Below are positions 1-8,499 of a stretch of 58,594 bases of DNA, piece by piece. Position 1 is the stretch's first letter. Each line of letters opens with the position of its first letter. This DNA comes from Bacillota bacterium. GTDB lineage: Bacteria; Bacillota; Clostridia; Christensenellales; Aristaeellaceae. The position numbers and the translations under genes are program-made. The DNA lies in the NCBI GenBank assembly GCA_023416585.1, contig JAEZHM010000097.1, positions 1 through 58,594 of the forward strand, in the 5' to 3' direction. The notes under the pieces were generated by a model. It searched no databases. It was given only the letters and a program-made list of their open reading frames with translations, and was not told where the DNA came from.

Positions 1-1
1 C

Positions 2-1579
2 CTGATTTTCGTACAGGTCACATGCACCCCCCTCAACCACCCCGGCCCGCCCACCTGCCCTGAGGGCTCCTTTTCCTATACCATTGTCGCCGGTGATACG
101 CTTTTTAGCCTGGCGCAGCGGTTTGGCGTCACCACTCAAAGCATTATGAACTTGAACCCAAGCATTCAGACCAACGACCTTATGGCCGGGCAGATGATTT
201 GCATCCCCAACGCTCCTGCCCCGCCCACCTGCCCGGAGGGCTCCTTTTCCTACACCATTATGGCCGGAGATACGCTTTTCCTTCTTGCGCGGCGGTTTGG
301 CGTCACCACCCAGAGCATTATGGACTTGAACCCAAATATTAACCCAAACAACCTGCGTGTCGGTCAGGTCATTTGCATTCCCAATGCCCCCGCCCCGCCC
401 GTCTGCCCGGAGGGCTCCTTTTCCTACACCATCATGGCCGGTGATACGCTTTTTCTTCTGGCGCAGCGGTTTGGCGTCACTACCCAAAGCATTATGAGCT
501 TGAACCCGAGCATCAATCCAAACGACCTGCGGGCCGGGCAGGTCATATGCATACCCAACGCCCCAGCCCCGCCCACCTGCCCTGAGGGCTCCTTTTCCTA
601 TACCATTATGGCAGGCGATACGATTTTTCTTCTAGCGCGGCGTTTTGGCGTCACCACCCAAAGCATCATGAACTTGAACCCCAATATTAACCCAAACAAC
701 CTGCGGGTCGGTCAGGTCATTTGCATCCCCAACGCCCCCGCCCCGCCCGTCTGCCCGGAGGGCTCCTTCTCCTACACCATCATGGCCGGCGATACGATTT
801 TTCTTCTGGCGCAGCGGTTCGGCGTCACTGCCCAAAGCATCATGAACTTGAACCCAAGCATTAACCCAAACGACCTGCGGATCGGGCAGATCATTTGTAT
901 CCCCAAGGCCCCCGCCCCGCCCACCTGCCCTGAGGGATCTTTTGCCTATACCATTATGATCGGCGATTCAATAGCCAGCCTGGCACAGCGGTTTGGCGTT
1001 ACGCCGCAAAGCATTTTGGATTTAAACCCTGGCCTTGATCCGGCGGATTTGGTGGTGGGGCAGGTCATTTGCATCCCCAACGCCGCAACCACGCCTGCAT
1101 GCCCCGAGGGCACCTTTTCCTATACCATCATGACCGGCGATTCAATTGCCAGCCTGGCGCAGCGGTTTGGCGTCACAGCCCAAAGCATTTTGGATGCGAA
1201 CCCGGGCCTTGATCCGGCGAATCTTATGGTGGGGCAGCAGATATGCATTCCGGGCGTCGTGCAGGCTGCATGCACATGCGAGCAAAACCTGGCGGCTGCA
1301 AAGAGGAACATCGCGCTTCTTAGGGGAGAGAGCTGCGAACAGATATTCAACGATACGAACTATGGCAGCTCCACGGCGACAACCGTAGCCACTTTGGTAA
1401 CAACAACAGAACTGCGTTTTGATGCTGTCGACGTCACATTCCCCGGCGACTTCACCTGCCGGTTCACCCAAGGCATGGCGTATGCCTTTTTCGTAATCAG
1501 CGCCGCCGGCGGATTAAGATGCCTGGCTGTCAGGGACAATTTCGGCATCTGGCATACTTTTGAGTTCAATGTCATGTGA
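2..1579 (+). CDS. LysM-repeat cell-wall protein (5' end outside window)
   Basis: The open frame runs to the first base of the window, so the start and any signal peptide lie upstream. Seven LysM-type units are visible, each beginning CPEGSFSYTI and ending near GQVICIP, with a proline-rich linker (NAPAPP). The DNA period is exactly 174 bp (58 residues), counted from cysteine codons at 56, 230, 404, 578, 752, 926 and 1100. LysM domains bind N-acetylglucosamine chains in peptidoglycan or chitin, so the protein probably sits on the wall or spore surface. After the last unit comes a roughly 110-residue C-terminal domain with several cysteines that I do not recognise. The middle five units are nearly identical, while the last two have diverged (GDSIASLAQRF). 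Confidence 0.9.
   Translation: MIFVQVTCTPLNHPGPPTCPEGSFSYTIVAGDTLFSLAQRFGVTTQSIMNLNPSIQTNDLMAGQMICIPNAPAPPTCPEGSFSYTIMAGDTLFLLARRFGVTTQSIMDLNPNINPNNLRVGQVICIPNAPAPPVCPEGSFSYTIMAGDTLFLLAQRFGVTTQSIMSLNPSINPNDLRAGQVICIPNAPAPPTCPEGSFSYTIMAGDTIFLLARRFGVTTQSIMNLNPNINPNNLRVGQVICIPNAPAPPVCPEGSFSYTIMAGDTIFLLAQRFGVTAQSIMNLNPSINPNDLRIGQIICIPKAPAPPTCPEGSFAYTIMIGDSIASLAQRFGVTPQSILDLNPGLDPADLVVGQVICIPNAATTPACPEGTFSYTIMTGDSIASLAQRFGVTAQSILDANPGLDPANLMVGQQICIPGVVQAACTCEQNLAAAKRNIALLRGESCEQIFNDTNYGSSTATTVATLVTTTELRFDAVDVTFPGDFTCRFTQGMAYAFFVISAAGGLRCLAVRDNFGIWHTFEFNVM
56..1260 (+). repeat. Tandem 174-bp coding repeat (7 units, LysM)
   Basis: Units start at 56, 230, 404, 578, 752, 926 and 1100 with no change in spacing. 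Units 2 to 5 are close to identical at the DNA level, which suggests recent duplication or gene conversion. The number of units may differ between strains. Confidence 0.9.
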
Positions 1580-1603
1580 GAAAACAAGCGCACAAGCTAT
1601 AAA

Positions 1604-1651
1604 GAAGGCGATGCCGCAGATCCCTCATTGCGGCATTGCCTTCTGGTTTTA
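1604..1651. terminator. Intrinsic terminator between converging genes
   Basis: A 15-bp stem (GAAGGCGATGCCGCA paired with TGCGGCATTGCCTTC, one G-T wobble) is followed on the plus strand by TGGTTTTATT. It lies between the LysM gene and the oppositely directed flavodoxin gene. It has a weaker T tract on the minus side and may serve both. Confidence 0.85.
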
Positions 1652-1658
1652 TTGCTGC

Positions 1659-2156
1659 TTATGGCAATTCCTTCTTTAGTCCATTTGCGAACCCGGCTGC
1701 AAGTTCGAAGTCATGCGCGTCCGGGCGGCCCTTGTTGATGCCGCCGAATAGCTTCAGGTAACTGTTGGTGTTCAACCCGGCGCAATTGAATTCCCCAATG
1801 ATTGTATATCCCTTGGCCTGCAGCTTTTCCCGCAGGGCGGAATGGTCTGTTCGCATTTTATATTTTAGCATTGCGCTGCTTTTCATTACGAATCGGGGCA
1901 TCCCGTCCGTGGAGAATAGAAATGCCTTTTTGCCTTCCGTATGAGGCAGGCTATCGGCCAGCTCCAGCAGCTTTTTATGATGCTTTGCATCGTATATCCC
2001 CGAGCCGAAGCCAATAAGGTCGAAACCATTCAGTTCCTCCTTATCAACCTGCTGCGGTGTAACGGTTCGGGCGCCTAGGACATCCGCGATGCGCACGGCC
2101 ACCTTTTCGGTGTTTTTATGATGATAAGAACATACAATGACGATTGATTTCATCAT
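1659..2156 (-). CDS. Flavodoxin-family protein
   Basis: This 165-residue cytoplasmic protein has a flavodoxin-like fold. Residues 4-20 (IVIVCSYHHKNTEKVA) form the first strand and the FMN phosphate loop, and around 45-56 lies the GFDLIGFGSGIY segment that stacks on the flavin. Flavodoxins carry electrons as FMN proteins, but this subgroup with HHKN in the loop has no assigned partner. Its ATG overlaps the stop of the upstream XRE gene (ATGA) and a GGAGGG site lies 5 bases upstream, so it is the last gene of a three-gene operon. An NAD(P)H-quinone-reductase-like role cannot be excluded. Confidence 0.8.
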   Translation of the reverse strand: MMKSIVIVCSYHHKNTEKVAVRIADVLGARTVTPQQVDKEELNGFDLIGFGSGIYDAKHHKKLLELADSLPHTEGKKAFLFSTDGMPRFVMKSSAMLKYKMRTDHSALREKLQAKGYTIIGEFNCAGLNTNSYLKLFGGINKGRPDAHDFELAAGFANGLKKELP

Positions 2157-2380
2157 GCGTTCCCTCCCGCTTCATAATCGAATACCTCGCCGATCTTAAC
2201 GCCGAACACACTGGCGATCCTAAACGCCAGTTCCAGTGAGGGCGAATACTTGCCGGCTTCAATGGAGATGATGGTCTGCCTGGATACTCCGGCTTTTTCG
2301 GCAAGCTCCTGCTGCGTCATTTCATTGGCAAAGAAGCGCAGCTTTCTGATGTTATTGGTAATCCTCAGTACTTTAACCAT
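2153..2380 (-). CDS. XRE-family transcriptional regulator, short
   Basis: This 75-residue protein is essentially one helix-turn-helix domain. The segment TQQELAEKAGVSRQTI at about 23-38 is the recognition region, followed by the typical LAFRIASVFGVKIGEVF helix. Stand-alone regulators of this size often control the membrane protein encoded beside them. The gene overlaps both neighbours (the membrane protein upstream and the flavodoxin downstream), so the three are translated from one message. It probably represses its own promoter at 2903-2931, where the -10 region overlaps a TAGTACTA palindrome. Confidence 0.85.
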   Translation of the reverse strand: MVKVLRITNNIRKLRFFANEMTQQELAEKAGVSRQTIISIEAGKYSPSLELAFRIASVFGVKIGEVFDYEAGGNA

Positions 2381-2861
2381 TCTTTACACCTGTCCTGTAA
2401 TAATGCAGGCTCAGCACCCCTTCCAACAGGGAGCCTAAGGATAACGACAGGAACAGAATATTAAGCATGACAGCGGCGGGATAACCCAGAACCAGGGAAA
2501 TGAGCGCAGCAATAAACCCCGCACCGCAAATGCCAAAGCCCAACCGCATGGATTTGAGCTCTATGAGCTTATCCATTTCATCTTCCACCACGGCCGCCTC
2601 CACCTTTTTTTCTATTTCCTTGTCTGTACCCTCTTTTACGGCAATGGAGATGGAAAGAAGAATATGATAAATGATCTGGATGACGATGGCCGCGGCAACC
2701 CCGATGCCAATGAACAGCAGCATGGTTGTGCCCCAGAATTTCAAATCGTTCGGATCGGCCGCTTGCGTTTGAACTCTTCCAAACGCATAGATGCAATAGG
2801 CTGCTACCACGATAACCCCAGTCAGTATGCTTACCAGGGTCCTTTTCTCTTGATACGACAT
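2373..2861 (-). CDS. Four-helix membrane protein, DUF2178-like
   Basis: A 162-residue integral membrane protein with hydrophobic segments at about 8-28, 45-68, 107-128 and 130-150. A charged cytoplasmic stretch (KEGTDKEIEKKVEAA) lies between helices 2 and 3. The start is supported by AAAGGAG nine bases upstream. It is the first gene of the operon and is followed by overlapping XRE and flavodoxin genes. This membrane protein plus small XRE regulator arrangement is common in Firmicutes, but the function is unknown. The DUF assignment is tentative. Confidence 0.7.
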   Translation of the reverse strand: MSYQEKRTLVSILTGVIVVAAYCIYAFGRVQTQAADPNDLKFWGTTMLLFIGIGVAAAIVIQIIYHILLSISIAVKEGTDKEIEKKVEAAVVEDEMDKLIELKSMRLGFGICGAGFIAALISLVLGYPAAVMLNILFLSLSLGSLLEGVLSLHYYRTGVKNG

Positions 2862-2902
2862 CCCTGCCCACTCCTTTACATGTTGTAATTTGGAATGTAC
2901 AA

Positions 2903-2931
2903 ATAGTACTATGGTATTAACTAAATGTCAA
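2903..2931 (-). promoter_or_regulatory. Sigma-A promoter of the XRE operon
   Basis: On the minus strand TTGACA (2926-2931) and TACTAT (2903-2908) are separated by 17 bp. The palindrome TAGTACTA overlaps the -10, and a second GTAC half follows, which makes it a plausible XRE operator. Confidence 0.85.
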
Positions 2932-2961
2932 GAACTTTTTACATTAGGCGTAAAAAAATTT

Positions 2962-3472
2962 ACGGATGCATGAAAACGAAATTGAGGGTGAGTAAAGACA
3001 GAGAAAAACCTCCACCAGCCTCCTTCGTCGGCGCCTCAATCTGGCTCAATCGTCGCACTGCTCACTGCCGTTCGCACTACCATCCGGCTCAATTGGCGCG
3101 GTGCTGCGCTAACCAATCCTCCGTCAGGCCTCGCCTGGCACCTCCTTTCAAAAGGAGGCCACGCTCGCAACCCCGGCGCCTTTAATTGTCACGCTGCTGC
3201 GCATTCCGCAAGCTAGGTAAAAGGGCAATCATCAGCAGCTTCAGGACAATCATAAAGCGCCCGTGGCGGAACATTACGCACTGGGCGCTATTCATTGGAT
3301 TTTTGTATTATACTGCTTCCAAACATTATTTCGTTGTAGCCGTGGATCTATTCGCGCACTACGGTGTCGACTGCCGCTCAGCGTAGCGCTGCTACGCCTC
3401 GCTCTGTCTCCTTGTATTGCGTAAAAATTCCTCACGGCCATCGACGCAATAATGTTCTCCATTAGTATTAGG
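2962..3472. other. Non-coding region with hairpins and repeat-like sequence
   Basis: I find no convincing gene here. The region holds CCTCCTTTCAAAAGGAGG (3141-3158, an 8-bp stem), CAGGCctcGCCTG (3125-3137) and GCGTAGCgctGCTACGC (3381-3397). The part at 3015-3175 shares the wording CCTCCTTCG-CGGC with the MITE-like element at 24.7 kb. It lies 3' of the aminotransferase operon and 5' of the XRE operon. Confidence 0.5.
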
Positions 3473-4327
3473 TTAAGCCGGCGGTGTGGTTTCGCTTGTA
3501 AAGCGGCCCATGTAGGCTTCATTCAGCTTTTGGAATAAGGGCAGATCATGGCCGCCCACCGGTACGCCGTCAATCTCGAATACGCGGCTGAACAGCGTCA
3601 GGGAGCTGGTGACGATAATCTCGTCGGCGTGCATCAGTTCGCTCACGGTGTAAAGCCGTTCCTCGATGGGAACGGACAACTCTCGGCATATTTGCAGCAA
3701 ATGCTTGCGGGTAATGCTGGGCAAAATCCACTCGCTCAGCGGCGTGGTCACAAGCTTCCCGTCCATGAGCACGGACAGCCCGCTGTGGGCGCACTCAGTG
3801 ACGTATTCTCCCCGGCTTAACACGCACTCGTCGCAGCCTGCTTCCTTGGCGCGCTGGGTAGCCATCACATTCGGGATCAGGTTCAGTGATTTGATGTTGC
3901 AATGGGCAAAGCGGGTGTCTTCCGCCGTAATCAGGCGAAATTCCCTGCCAAGCTCCGCGGTAAAACCCTGCAGGTAGGCCAGCAGGTTGGCAGGCACGGC
4001 GGAATCGGGGAATGCGTGATTGCGCTCCGCTGTGCCGCGGGACATCTGGAAATAGATTTTGACATCTTTTATATCCTTGTCCATCATGGCGATCAAGCCG
4101 TTCAAAAGACCGGTAAGCGCCTCTTTTGTCATGCCTGGATCAATCTCCATGAGCTTGCAGCTACTAAAGAAGCGGTCGATATGATCCTGCATGGCGAAGC
4201 ATATGCCGTTGCGGACGTAGGCCATATCGTATACGCCGTCGCCAAAATAGACCGCGCGGTCATTCATGGGGATCATCATTTCGTTAAGCGCAGTGATGCG
4301 TCCATTGTAATAGGCAAGATTTTTCAT
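3473..4327 (-). CDS. D-amino acid transaminase-like protein (class IV)
   Basis: A 284-residue fold-type IV PLP aminotransferase. The PLP lysine is K146 in NIKSLNLIPNVMA, and QMSRGTAERNHAFP (94-107) matches the substrate carboxylate loop of D-alanine transaminase, where R and H bind the substrate. VTECAHSGLSVL replaces the usual VTEGSSSN phosphate-binding segment. D-amino acid transaminases exchange amino groups between D-amino acids and 2-oxo acids. It is the last gene of the minus-strand operon, seven bases after the preceding stop and without a clear ribosome binding site, so translation is probably coupled. A branched-chain or ADC-lyase activity is less likely given the RGTxxRNH motif. Confidence 0.85.
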   Translation of the reverse strand: MKNLAYYNGRITALNEMMIPMNDRAVYFGDGVYDMAYVRNGICFAMQDHIDRFFSSCKLMEIDPGMTKEALTGLLNGLIAMMDKDIKDVKIYFQMSRGTAERNHAFPDSAVPANLLAYLQGFTAELGREFRLITAEDTRFAHCNIKSLNLIPNVMATQRAKEAGCDECVLSRGEYVTECAHSGLSVLMDGKLVTTPLSEWILPSITRKHLLQICRELSVPIEERLYTVSELMHADEIIVTSSLTLFSRVFEIDGVPVGGHDLPLFQKLNEAYMGRFTSETTPPA

Positions 4328-4333
4328 GTCGTA

Positions 4334-5434
4334 TTACAGCGCGGCGGTGAGACCATCGATCACCGTCTGCACCTCTTCTTCCTTTAAACATTGGGGGTTG
4401 AGGACCAGTTCGCCATGGCTTAAGCCCGTATAGATTTGCGGGTCCATAGCCAGCAGGGCGTCATACACCTGCTGAGCTGTTTTCTCAAGAGGCGTTAAGT
4501 ACACCCGAAGAATTTGAACAGGCTGAATGCCAGGCTCCTGGGGATAACCCAGGCGTACCGTGGCCTTGCCAGTCTTGACGATGGCGGAGGCCATGCGCTT
4601 GGACATATCTGTCCACTGCCGGTCCTGTTCATCATAGTCCTTTGCCATAAAAAGCTCCACCGCTTTTACGATCCCCGCAATGGTTTCCTTGTCGATCTTC
4701 ATGCAGCGGCCCACCCCGTAATTGGGGCAGCAGCAGGCGTCACAGGCCTTAATCAATTCTTTGCTCCCCAGTATGAGGCCTGAGGACTGCGGGCCGTGCA
4801 GCTCCTTTCCGCCGCTGAAAACTACCAGGTCCGCGCCCTGGCGGTGAAATCTGGTGAGGTTGGATTTGGGCGGCAGCTCCGCCGCGCCATCGACGATGAT
4901 GGGAATGCCGTGCTTTTTCAGCAGGGGGGAGAGCTGTTCCAGCGGAATGGAACCGCGCATGGGCTCGGCTTCCGAGGCGTAAAAGAAGGCGGCTGTTTTG
5001 TCGGTGATGGCGGCTTCCACCTCCCTTAACATGGCGTAGGAGGTGCGCCCCACCTCCACAAAGCGCGCCCCTGAGAGCAAAACGGCCTGGTCGTACAGAA
5101 TGCGGTGGCACTTGAGCACCAGCACTTCGTTTTTAAGACCTGTGGTATCAGGCAGTTGAAGGCGCGCCGCGTCATCCATACGCGCAATGCATGCCGCCGT
5201 GGCAATGGCCAGGCCGGCAGCCGCGCCGCAAGTGACGCAGCAGGCTTCCGCGCCTGTAAGCTTTGCGATATGCTCGCCGGCCGCTTTATGCAGGGTGTTG
5301 AGTTCCACATAATGCTGCCCGGCCTCCGCCATCGCCTTAAGAACCTCCGGCGCCATCAAAGAGCCGCCGACCTTCGTTACTGTTCCCCAAGCGTTGATGG
5401 ATGTTTTGATGCCAAGCTGTTCATAGATGCTCAT
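4334..5434 (-). CDS. SelA-fold PLP enzyme (lyase/aminotransferase-like)
   Basis: A 366-residue PLP enzyme of the family that includes SelA and D-glucosaminate-6-phosphate ammonia lyase. VDGAAELPP (181-189) holds the aspartate that contacts the cofactor and FSGGKELHGPQSSG (206-219) the Schiff-base lysine, K210. Members remove water, ammonia or other groups from amino acids or amino sugars. An upstream ATG would overlap the previous gene, but AAGGGGG nine bases before 5434 favours this start. In context (PIG-L upstream, transaminase downstream, RidA in the same operon) an ammonia-releasing eliminase is the best guess. The substrate is unknown. Confidence 0.8.
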   Translation of the reverse strand: MSIYEQLGIKTSINAWGTVTKVGGSLMAPEVLKAMAEAGQHYVELNTLHKAAGEHIAKLTGAEACCVTCGAAAGLAIATAACIARMDDAARLQLPDTTGLKNEVLVLKCHRILYDQAVLLSGARFVEVGRTSYAMLREVEAAITDKTAAFFYASEAEPMRGSIPLEQLSPLLKKHGIPIIVDGAAELPPKSNLTRFHRQGADLVVFSGGKELHGPQSSGLILGSKELIKACDACCCPNYGVGRCMKIDKETIAGIVKAVELFMAKDYDEQDRQWTDMSKRMASAIVKTGKATVRLGYPQEPGIQPVQILRVYLTPLEKTAQQVYDALLAMDPQIYTGLSHGELVLNPQCLKEEEVQTVIDGLTAAL

Positions 5435-5451
5435 ATGCATGTTCCCCCTTA

Positions 5452-6237
5452 TCAAAATAGCTGGGGTGCAATATAGTGAAATTTTTCGTAATGGGTAAGC
5501 CCCTGGCACGGTTCCTGCGCATGCCCGGTAAAGAATGTATGGACAAATGCTTCAAAAGACAGCGGGGGATTTTCCTGCCCGCCCTGCAATTCAAGATACA
5601 CCTTCCACATGTTGGTAAGCGGCGTTGTGTGCAGTTTGATTGCTTCCTGCTTTATGGAAAGCACAGGCGCAATGTCGATTAAACAGTTGGCCGCTTGCGG
5701 GCCGCGGGCGGTGTAATACTTTTCCCGCACAAAATGGGGCATGAGGCCCATATCCTTGGTTTCAGGCAAATCAAGCTGCCGTCCGGCCATCCAGCATGCC
5801 TGCTCCACCGCCATGCCGGTGATCTGGTGATCTGGATTTTCCTCATAATGGCCATAGGGATCAAAGGAGATGACGGTATCCACCTTCAGATGGCGGAACA
5901 GCATCATCAGCCGGTGCCGCATTTCGGGCAGTTGTTCATGCCCCATATAGTGGTTGTTGTAATTGAAATCGTACACTTTTTTTATGCCCAGCAGCTTGGC
6001 CAGCGCCTGTGTTTCCTTTTCGATCAGAAACGCGGTCTCGCCGTACGACAGGTCATAGCTATCCATGCAGTCGTCCGTCATGCGTATAAAATATCCTTCG
6101 TACCCTTCCCGCAATAGCTTTATCATCAGCCCGGCGGCATTGAAGGTAAAATCATCCGAATGGGGGAAAACAGCAGCAAAAACCTTGCCCTGAAAAGGCT
6201 TGCCGTCCTGCCATGGCTGGATTGTCATCTGTTCCAT
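5452..6237 (-). CDS. PIG-L (LmbE-like) family deacetylase
   Basis: A 261-residue zinc-dependent amide hydrolase without a signal peptide. PHSDDF (25-30) corresponds to the HPDD zinc motif of the family, with Ser in place of Pro, and HYEENPDH further on supplies the other metal histidine. Family members deacetylate N-acetylglucosamine derivatives such as MshB or BshB substrates, or related N-acyl compounds. The ATG at 6237 has GGAGGG seven bases upstream; a GTG one codon earlier is possible. Lying between the importer ATPase gene and the PLP enzyme gene, it may deacylate the imported compound before the PLP step. Confidence 0.85.
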   Translation of the reverse strand: MEQMTIQPWQDGKPFQGKVFAAVFPHSDDFTFNAAGLMIKLLREGYEGYFIRMTDDCMDSYDLSYGETAFLIEKETQALAKLLGIKKVYDFNYNNHYMGHEQLPEMRHRLMMLFRHLKVDTVISFDPYGHYEENPDHQITGMAVEQACWMAGRQLDLPETKDMGLMPHFVREKYYTARGPQAANCLIDIAPVLSIKQEAIKLHTTPLTNMWKVYLELQGGQENPPLSFEAFVHTFFTGHAQEPCQGLTHYEKFHYIAPQLF

Positions 6238-6251
6238 CACAATTCCCTCCG

Positions 6252-7028
6252 TTACCCGATGTCCACATTGAAGGTTGCCAGGAATTCGCGCAGGCGCGGG
6301 TGATCCCTGTCAATGAAAATTTCCTTGGGCGTGCCCACGCGCGCGACCTTGCCGGCATCCATGAAGATGACTTTGTCGGAGATTTCGTAGGCAAAGCGCA
6401 TTTCATGGGTGACTAGGATCATGGTCGTGCCATCCTTGGCCAGTTCCTTGATGACGTTCAGCACCTCCCCGACCAATTCGGGGTCCAGCGCGCTGGTTGC
6501 CTCGTCAAAGAGCATAATCAGCGGGTTCAGCGCAATCGCGCGGGCGATGGCGACACGCTGCTGCTGCCCCCCGGAGAGCTGGGAAGGATAGTGGTCCATT
6601 TTGTCGGCCAGACCTACGCGGGTCAGCCATTTTTTCGCTTCTGTTTCGGCTGCCTGTTTGCTGATATGCTTTACCTTCGTAAGGCCCAGGGACACATTCT
6701 TAAGCGCCGTCATGTGCGGAAACAGGTTGAACTGCTGGAATACCATGCCGGTATGGATGCGCTGTTTGGCAATCTGGCTTTCGGTAAGGCGCGTGCGCTT
6801 GCTGCCTGTGGTTTTATACCCAAACTCTTCCTTGTTCAGGTGAATTGTGCCCTTTTGAAACTGTTCCAGCAGGTTGATGCACCTAAGAAGCGTCGTTTTG
6901 CCCGAACCGGACGAGCCGATGATCGACACCACTTCGCCTTGATGAATGTCCAGATCCACATCGGAAAACACCTGCAGCTTGCCGTACCATTTTTCAAGAC
7001 CGCGAATTTGAAGCAGCGCGTCGCTCAT
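6252..7028 (-). CDS. Amino acid ABC transporter ATP-binding protein (GlnQ-like)
   Basis: A 258-residue ATPase of the polar amino acid uptake family. Visible motifs are Walker A GSSGSGKTT, Q-loop VFQQFNLFPH, signature LSGGQQQR, Walker B IMLFDEATSALD and the switch histidine in VTHEM. It energises the two permeases encoded immediately upstream, and its ATG overlaps the permease stop (ATGA). An insertion between the Walker A region and the Q-loop (about residues 68-85) is a little longer than in typical GlnQ. The substrate should match the downstream enzymes and is probably an amino acid or derivative. Confidence 0.95.
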   Translation of the reverse strand: MSDALLQIRGLEKWYGKLQVFSDVDLDIHQGEVVSIIGSSGSGKTTLLRCINLLEQFQKGTIHLNKEEFGYKTTGSKRTRLTESQIAKQRIHTGMVFQQFNLFPHMTALKNVSLGLTKVKHISKQAAETEAKKWLTRVGLADKMDHYPSQLSGGQQQRVAIARAIALNPLIMLFDEATSALDPELVGEVLNVIKELAKDGTTMILVTHEMRFAYEISDKVIFMDAGKVARVGTPKEIFIDRDHPRLREFLATFNVDIG

Positions 7029-7705
7029 ACGCTTATCCCCCTGCTGATTTTCTTTTCTGCAAATTTGCCGATGCGCTCAATGACAAGGTTGATGACAAAG
7101 TAGACAAATCCCGCAAACGCGTAATATTGGAGCGCGTTGTTGTTCATGGCAATCAGCTGCTGCGTTGTAAGTAGCAGCTCCGCCACGCCAATGAGCGCCA
7201 GGAGGGTGGAGCCCTTCACGATTTCCGTAATGGTATTCACCCACGGGGGCAGCATGCGCACCATCGCCTGGGGCAGCAGGATGTGATAGAGGATTTTCCA
7301 AAAATTCATGCCGATGGCCTTGCCCGCGTCCATTTGCCCCTTAGGAATCGTCTGCAAAGCGCCGCGCGTGTTTTCGGCCACATGGGCGCTTGCGTTGACG
7401 GAAAGCGCGATAAAGCCTGCCACAAACGGGGGCATTTTTAAGCCCAGATTGCGAAGCCAGAAATCGATAAAGTAGTACACCGCGAAGACAATAACCAGCC
7501 CCGGAATGCCGCGGATAACATCCACATACAGCCGGAACGGAATCTTTGCGTATTTATTGCCGTAGGTAAGGATGATGCCAAACGTAAGCCCAATCACCGT
7601 GGAAATGAGGATGGCGTAAAGCGATGAGGAGAGCGTATTGGAAATGCCGGCCAATATCGCGTTTTGCGAACGGATGATGCTTTGAATAAAGCCTACACGT
7701 GCCAT
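7025..7705 (-). CDS. Amino acid ABC transporter permease (HisM/GlnP type)
   Basis: A 226-residue inner-membrane permease with several hydrophobic helices and the EAA-type loop at about 119-138 (AGKAIGMNFWKILYHILLPQ), which docks on the ATPase. AAGGAGGGG precedes the ATG. It pairs with the permease encoded 12 bases upstream to form the membrane channel of the importer. It shares the operon with a solute-binding protein and an ATPase. Confidence 0.93.
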   Translation of the reverse strand: MARVGFIQSIIRSQNAILAGISNTLSSSLYAILISTVIGLTFGIILTYGNKYAKIPFRLYVDVIRGIPGLVIVFAVYYFIDFWLRNLGLKMPPFVAGFIALSVNASAHVAENTRGALQTIPKGQMDAGKAIGMNFWKILYHILLPQAMVRMLPPWVNTITEIVKGSTLLALIGVAELLLTTQQLIAMNNNALQYYAFAGFVYFVINLVIERIGKFAEKKISRGISV

Positions 7706-7717
7706 GTGCTCCCCTCC

Positions 7718-8377
7718 TTACTGTATGCGGAATTTGCGTTCGACAAGGCGAAGCAAAAACGCGATAATGTAGCAGGACACCATATACAGGGCGCCGACGA
7801 TCAGCCAGACTTCGATCACGCGGAAGGTGATGGTGTTGACCTTGCGGGCCAGGTAGGTAAGCTCAACCACAGCGATGGAGGATGCCAGGGACGTATCCTT
7901 AAATAAAGAAATGAAGTTGTTGGAAAGCGAAGGCAGTACGTTTTTAAACATAATGGGCAGCTGGATGTATTGCATGATTTGCAGCTTGCGCAGCCCGATG
8001 GCCGCGCCTGCCTCCATGATCCCTTTTGGAATAGCGGTAAGGCCTGCGCGGAATACCTCAGTCAAATACGCGCCTGCATACAAGGACAACGCGAATACGA
8101 ATGATGCGTGCTTGCTTAACAGCAGCCCCCAGTCCGGCAGGCCGAAGTAGCAAAAGAACGTAAGCACCAGCAGCGGAATATTGCGCAGGACCGTGACATA
8201 GCCGGAAGCAAAGATTTTCAGCACCTTGATTTTCGATATGGCGCATAAGGCGAGCAGGATCCCGATCACCATTCCGAAAAACAGGGATATGGCCGCCAGC
8301 CAAAGACCCAGCCCCAACCCCTTCAAAAAGTCGGGGAAATAGGTCAATACCAAATTAAAATTGATATGATAGGCCAT
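7718..8377 (-). CDS. Amino acid ABC transporter permease (HisQ type)
   Basis: A 219-residue permease. The start at 8377 (MAYHINFNLV) has GAGGAGG at the right distance; a longer frame would begin without a ribosome site inside the inter-gene hairpin region. The EAA-like loop EAGAAIGLRKLQIMQYIQLP lies near 132-151. It is the partner of the following permease. It is separated from the solute-binding protein gene by a strong hairpin, which may lower expression of everything downstream. Confidence 0.93.
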   Translation of the reverse strand: MAYHINFNLVLTYFPDFLKGLGLGLWLAAISLFFGMVIGILLALCAISKIKVLKIFASGYVTVLRNIPLLVLTFFCYFGLPDWGLLLSKHASFVFALSLYAGAYLTEVFRAGLTAIPKGIMEAGAAIGLRKLQIMQYIQLPIMFKNVLPSLSNNFISLFKDTSLASSIAVVELTYLARKVNTITFRVIEVWLIVGALYMVSCYIIAFLLRLVERKFRIQ

Positions 8378-8425
8378 GGAGCGCCTCCTCTTTATGATCA
8401 TTAGCAGCCCCAGCGGGAATGAAAA

Positions 8426-8467
8426 TGCGCAACCCCTGTTTGGCATACGTCGTGCAGGGGTTGCGCA
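8426..8467 (-). terminator. Intra-operon hairpin / partial terminator
   Basis: A perfect 13-bp stem (TGCGCAACCCCTG with CAGGGGTTGCGCA) lies between the binding-protein and permease genes, followed on the minus strand by ATTTTC. The T tract is weak, so read-through is expected. Such hairpins usually give more binding protein than permease. Confidence 0.7.
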
Positions 8468-8499
8468 GCATATGGCCCTATACTATGCTATCCTTCGCG

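Noticed and set aside
56..1260. CRISPR-like periodic repeat
   Set aside because: The 174-bp period is coding, in frame throughout, and made of LysM domains without spacers.
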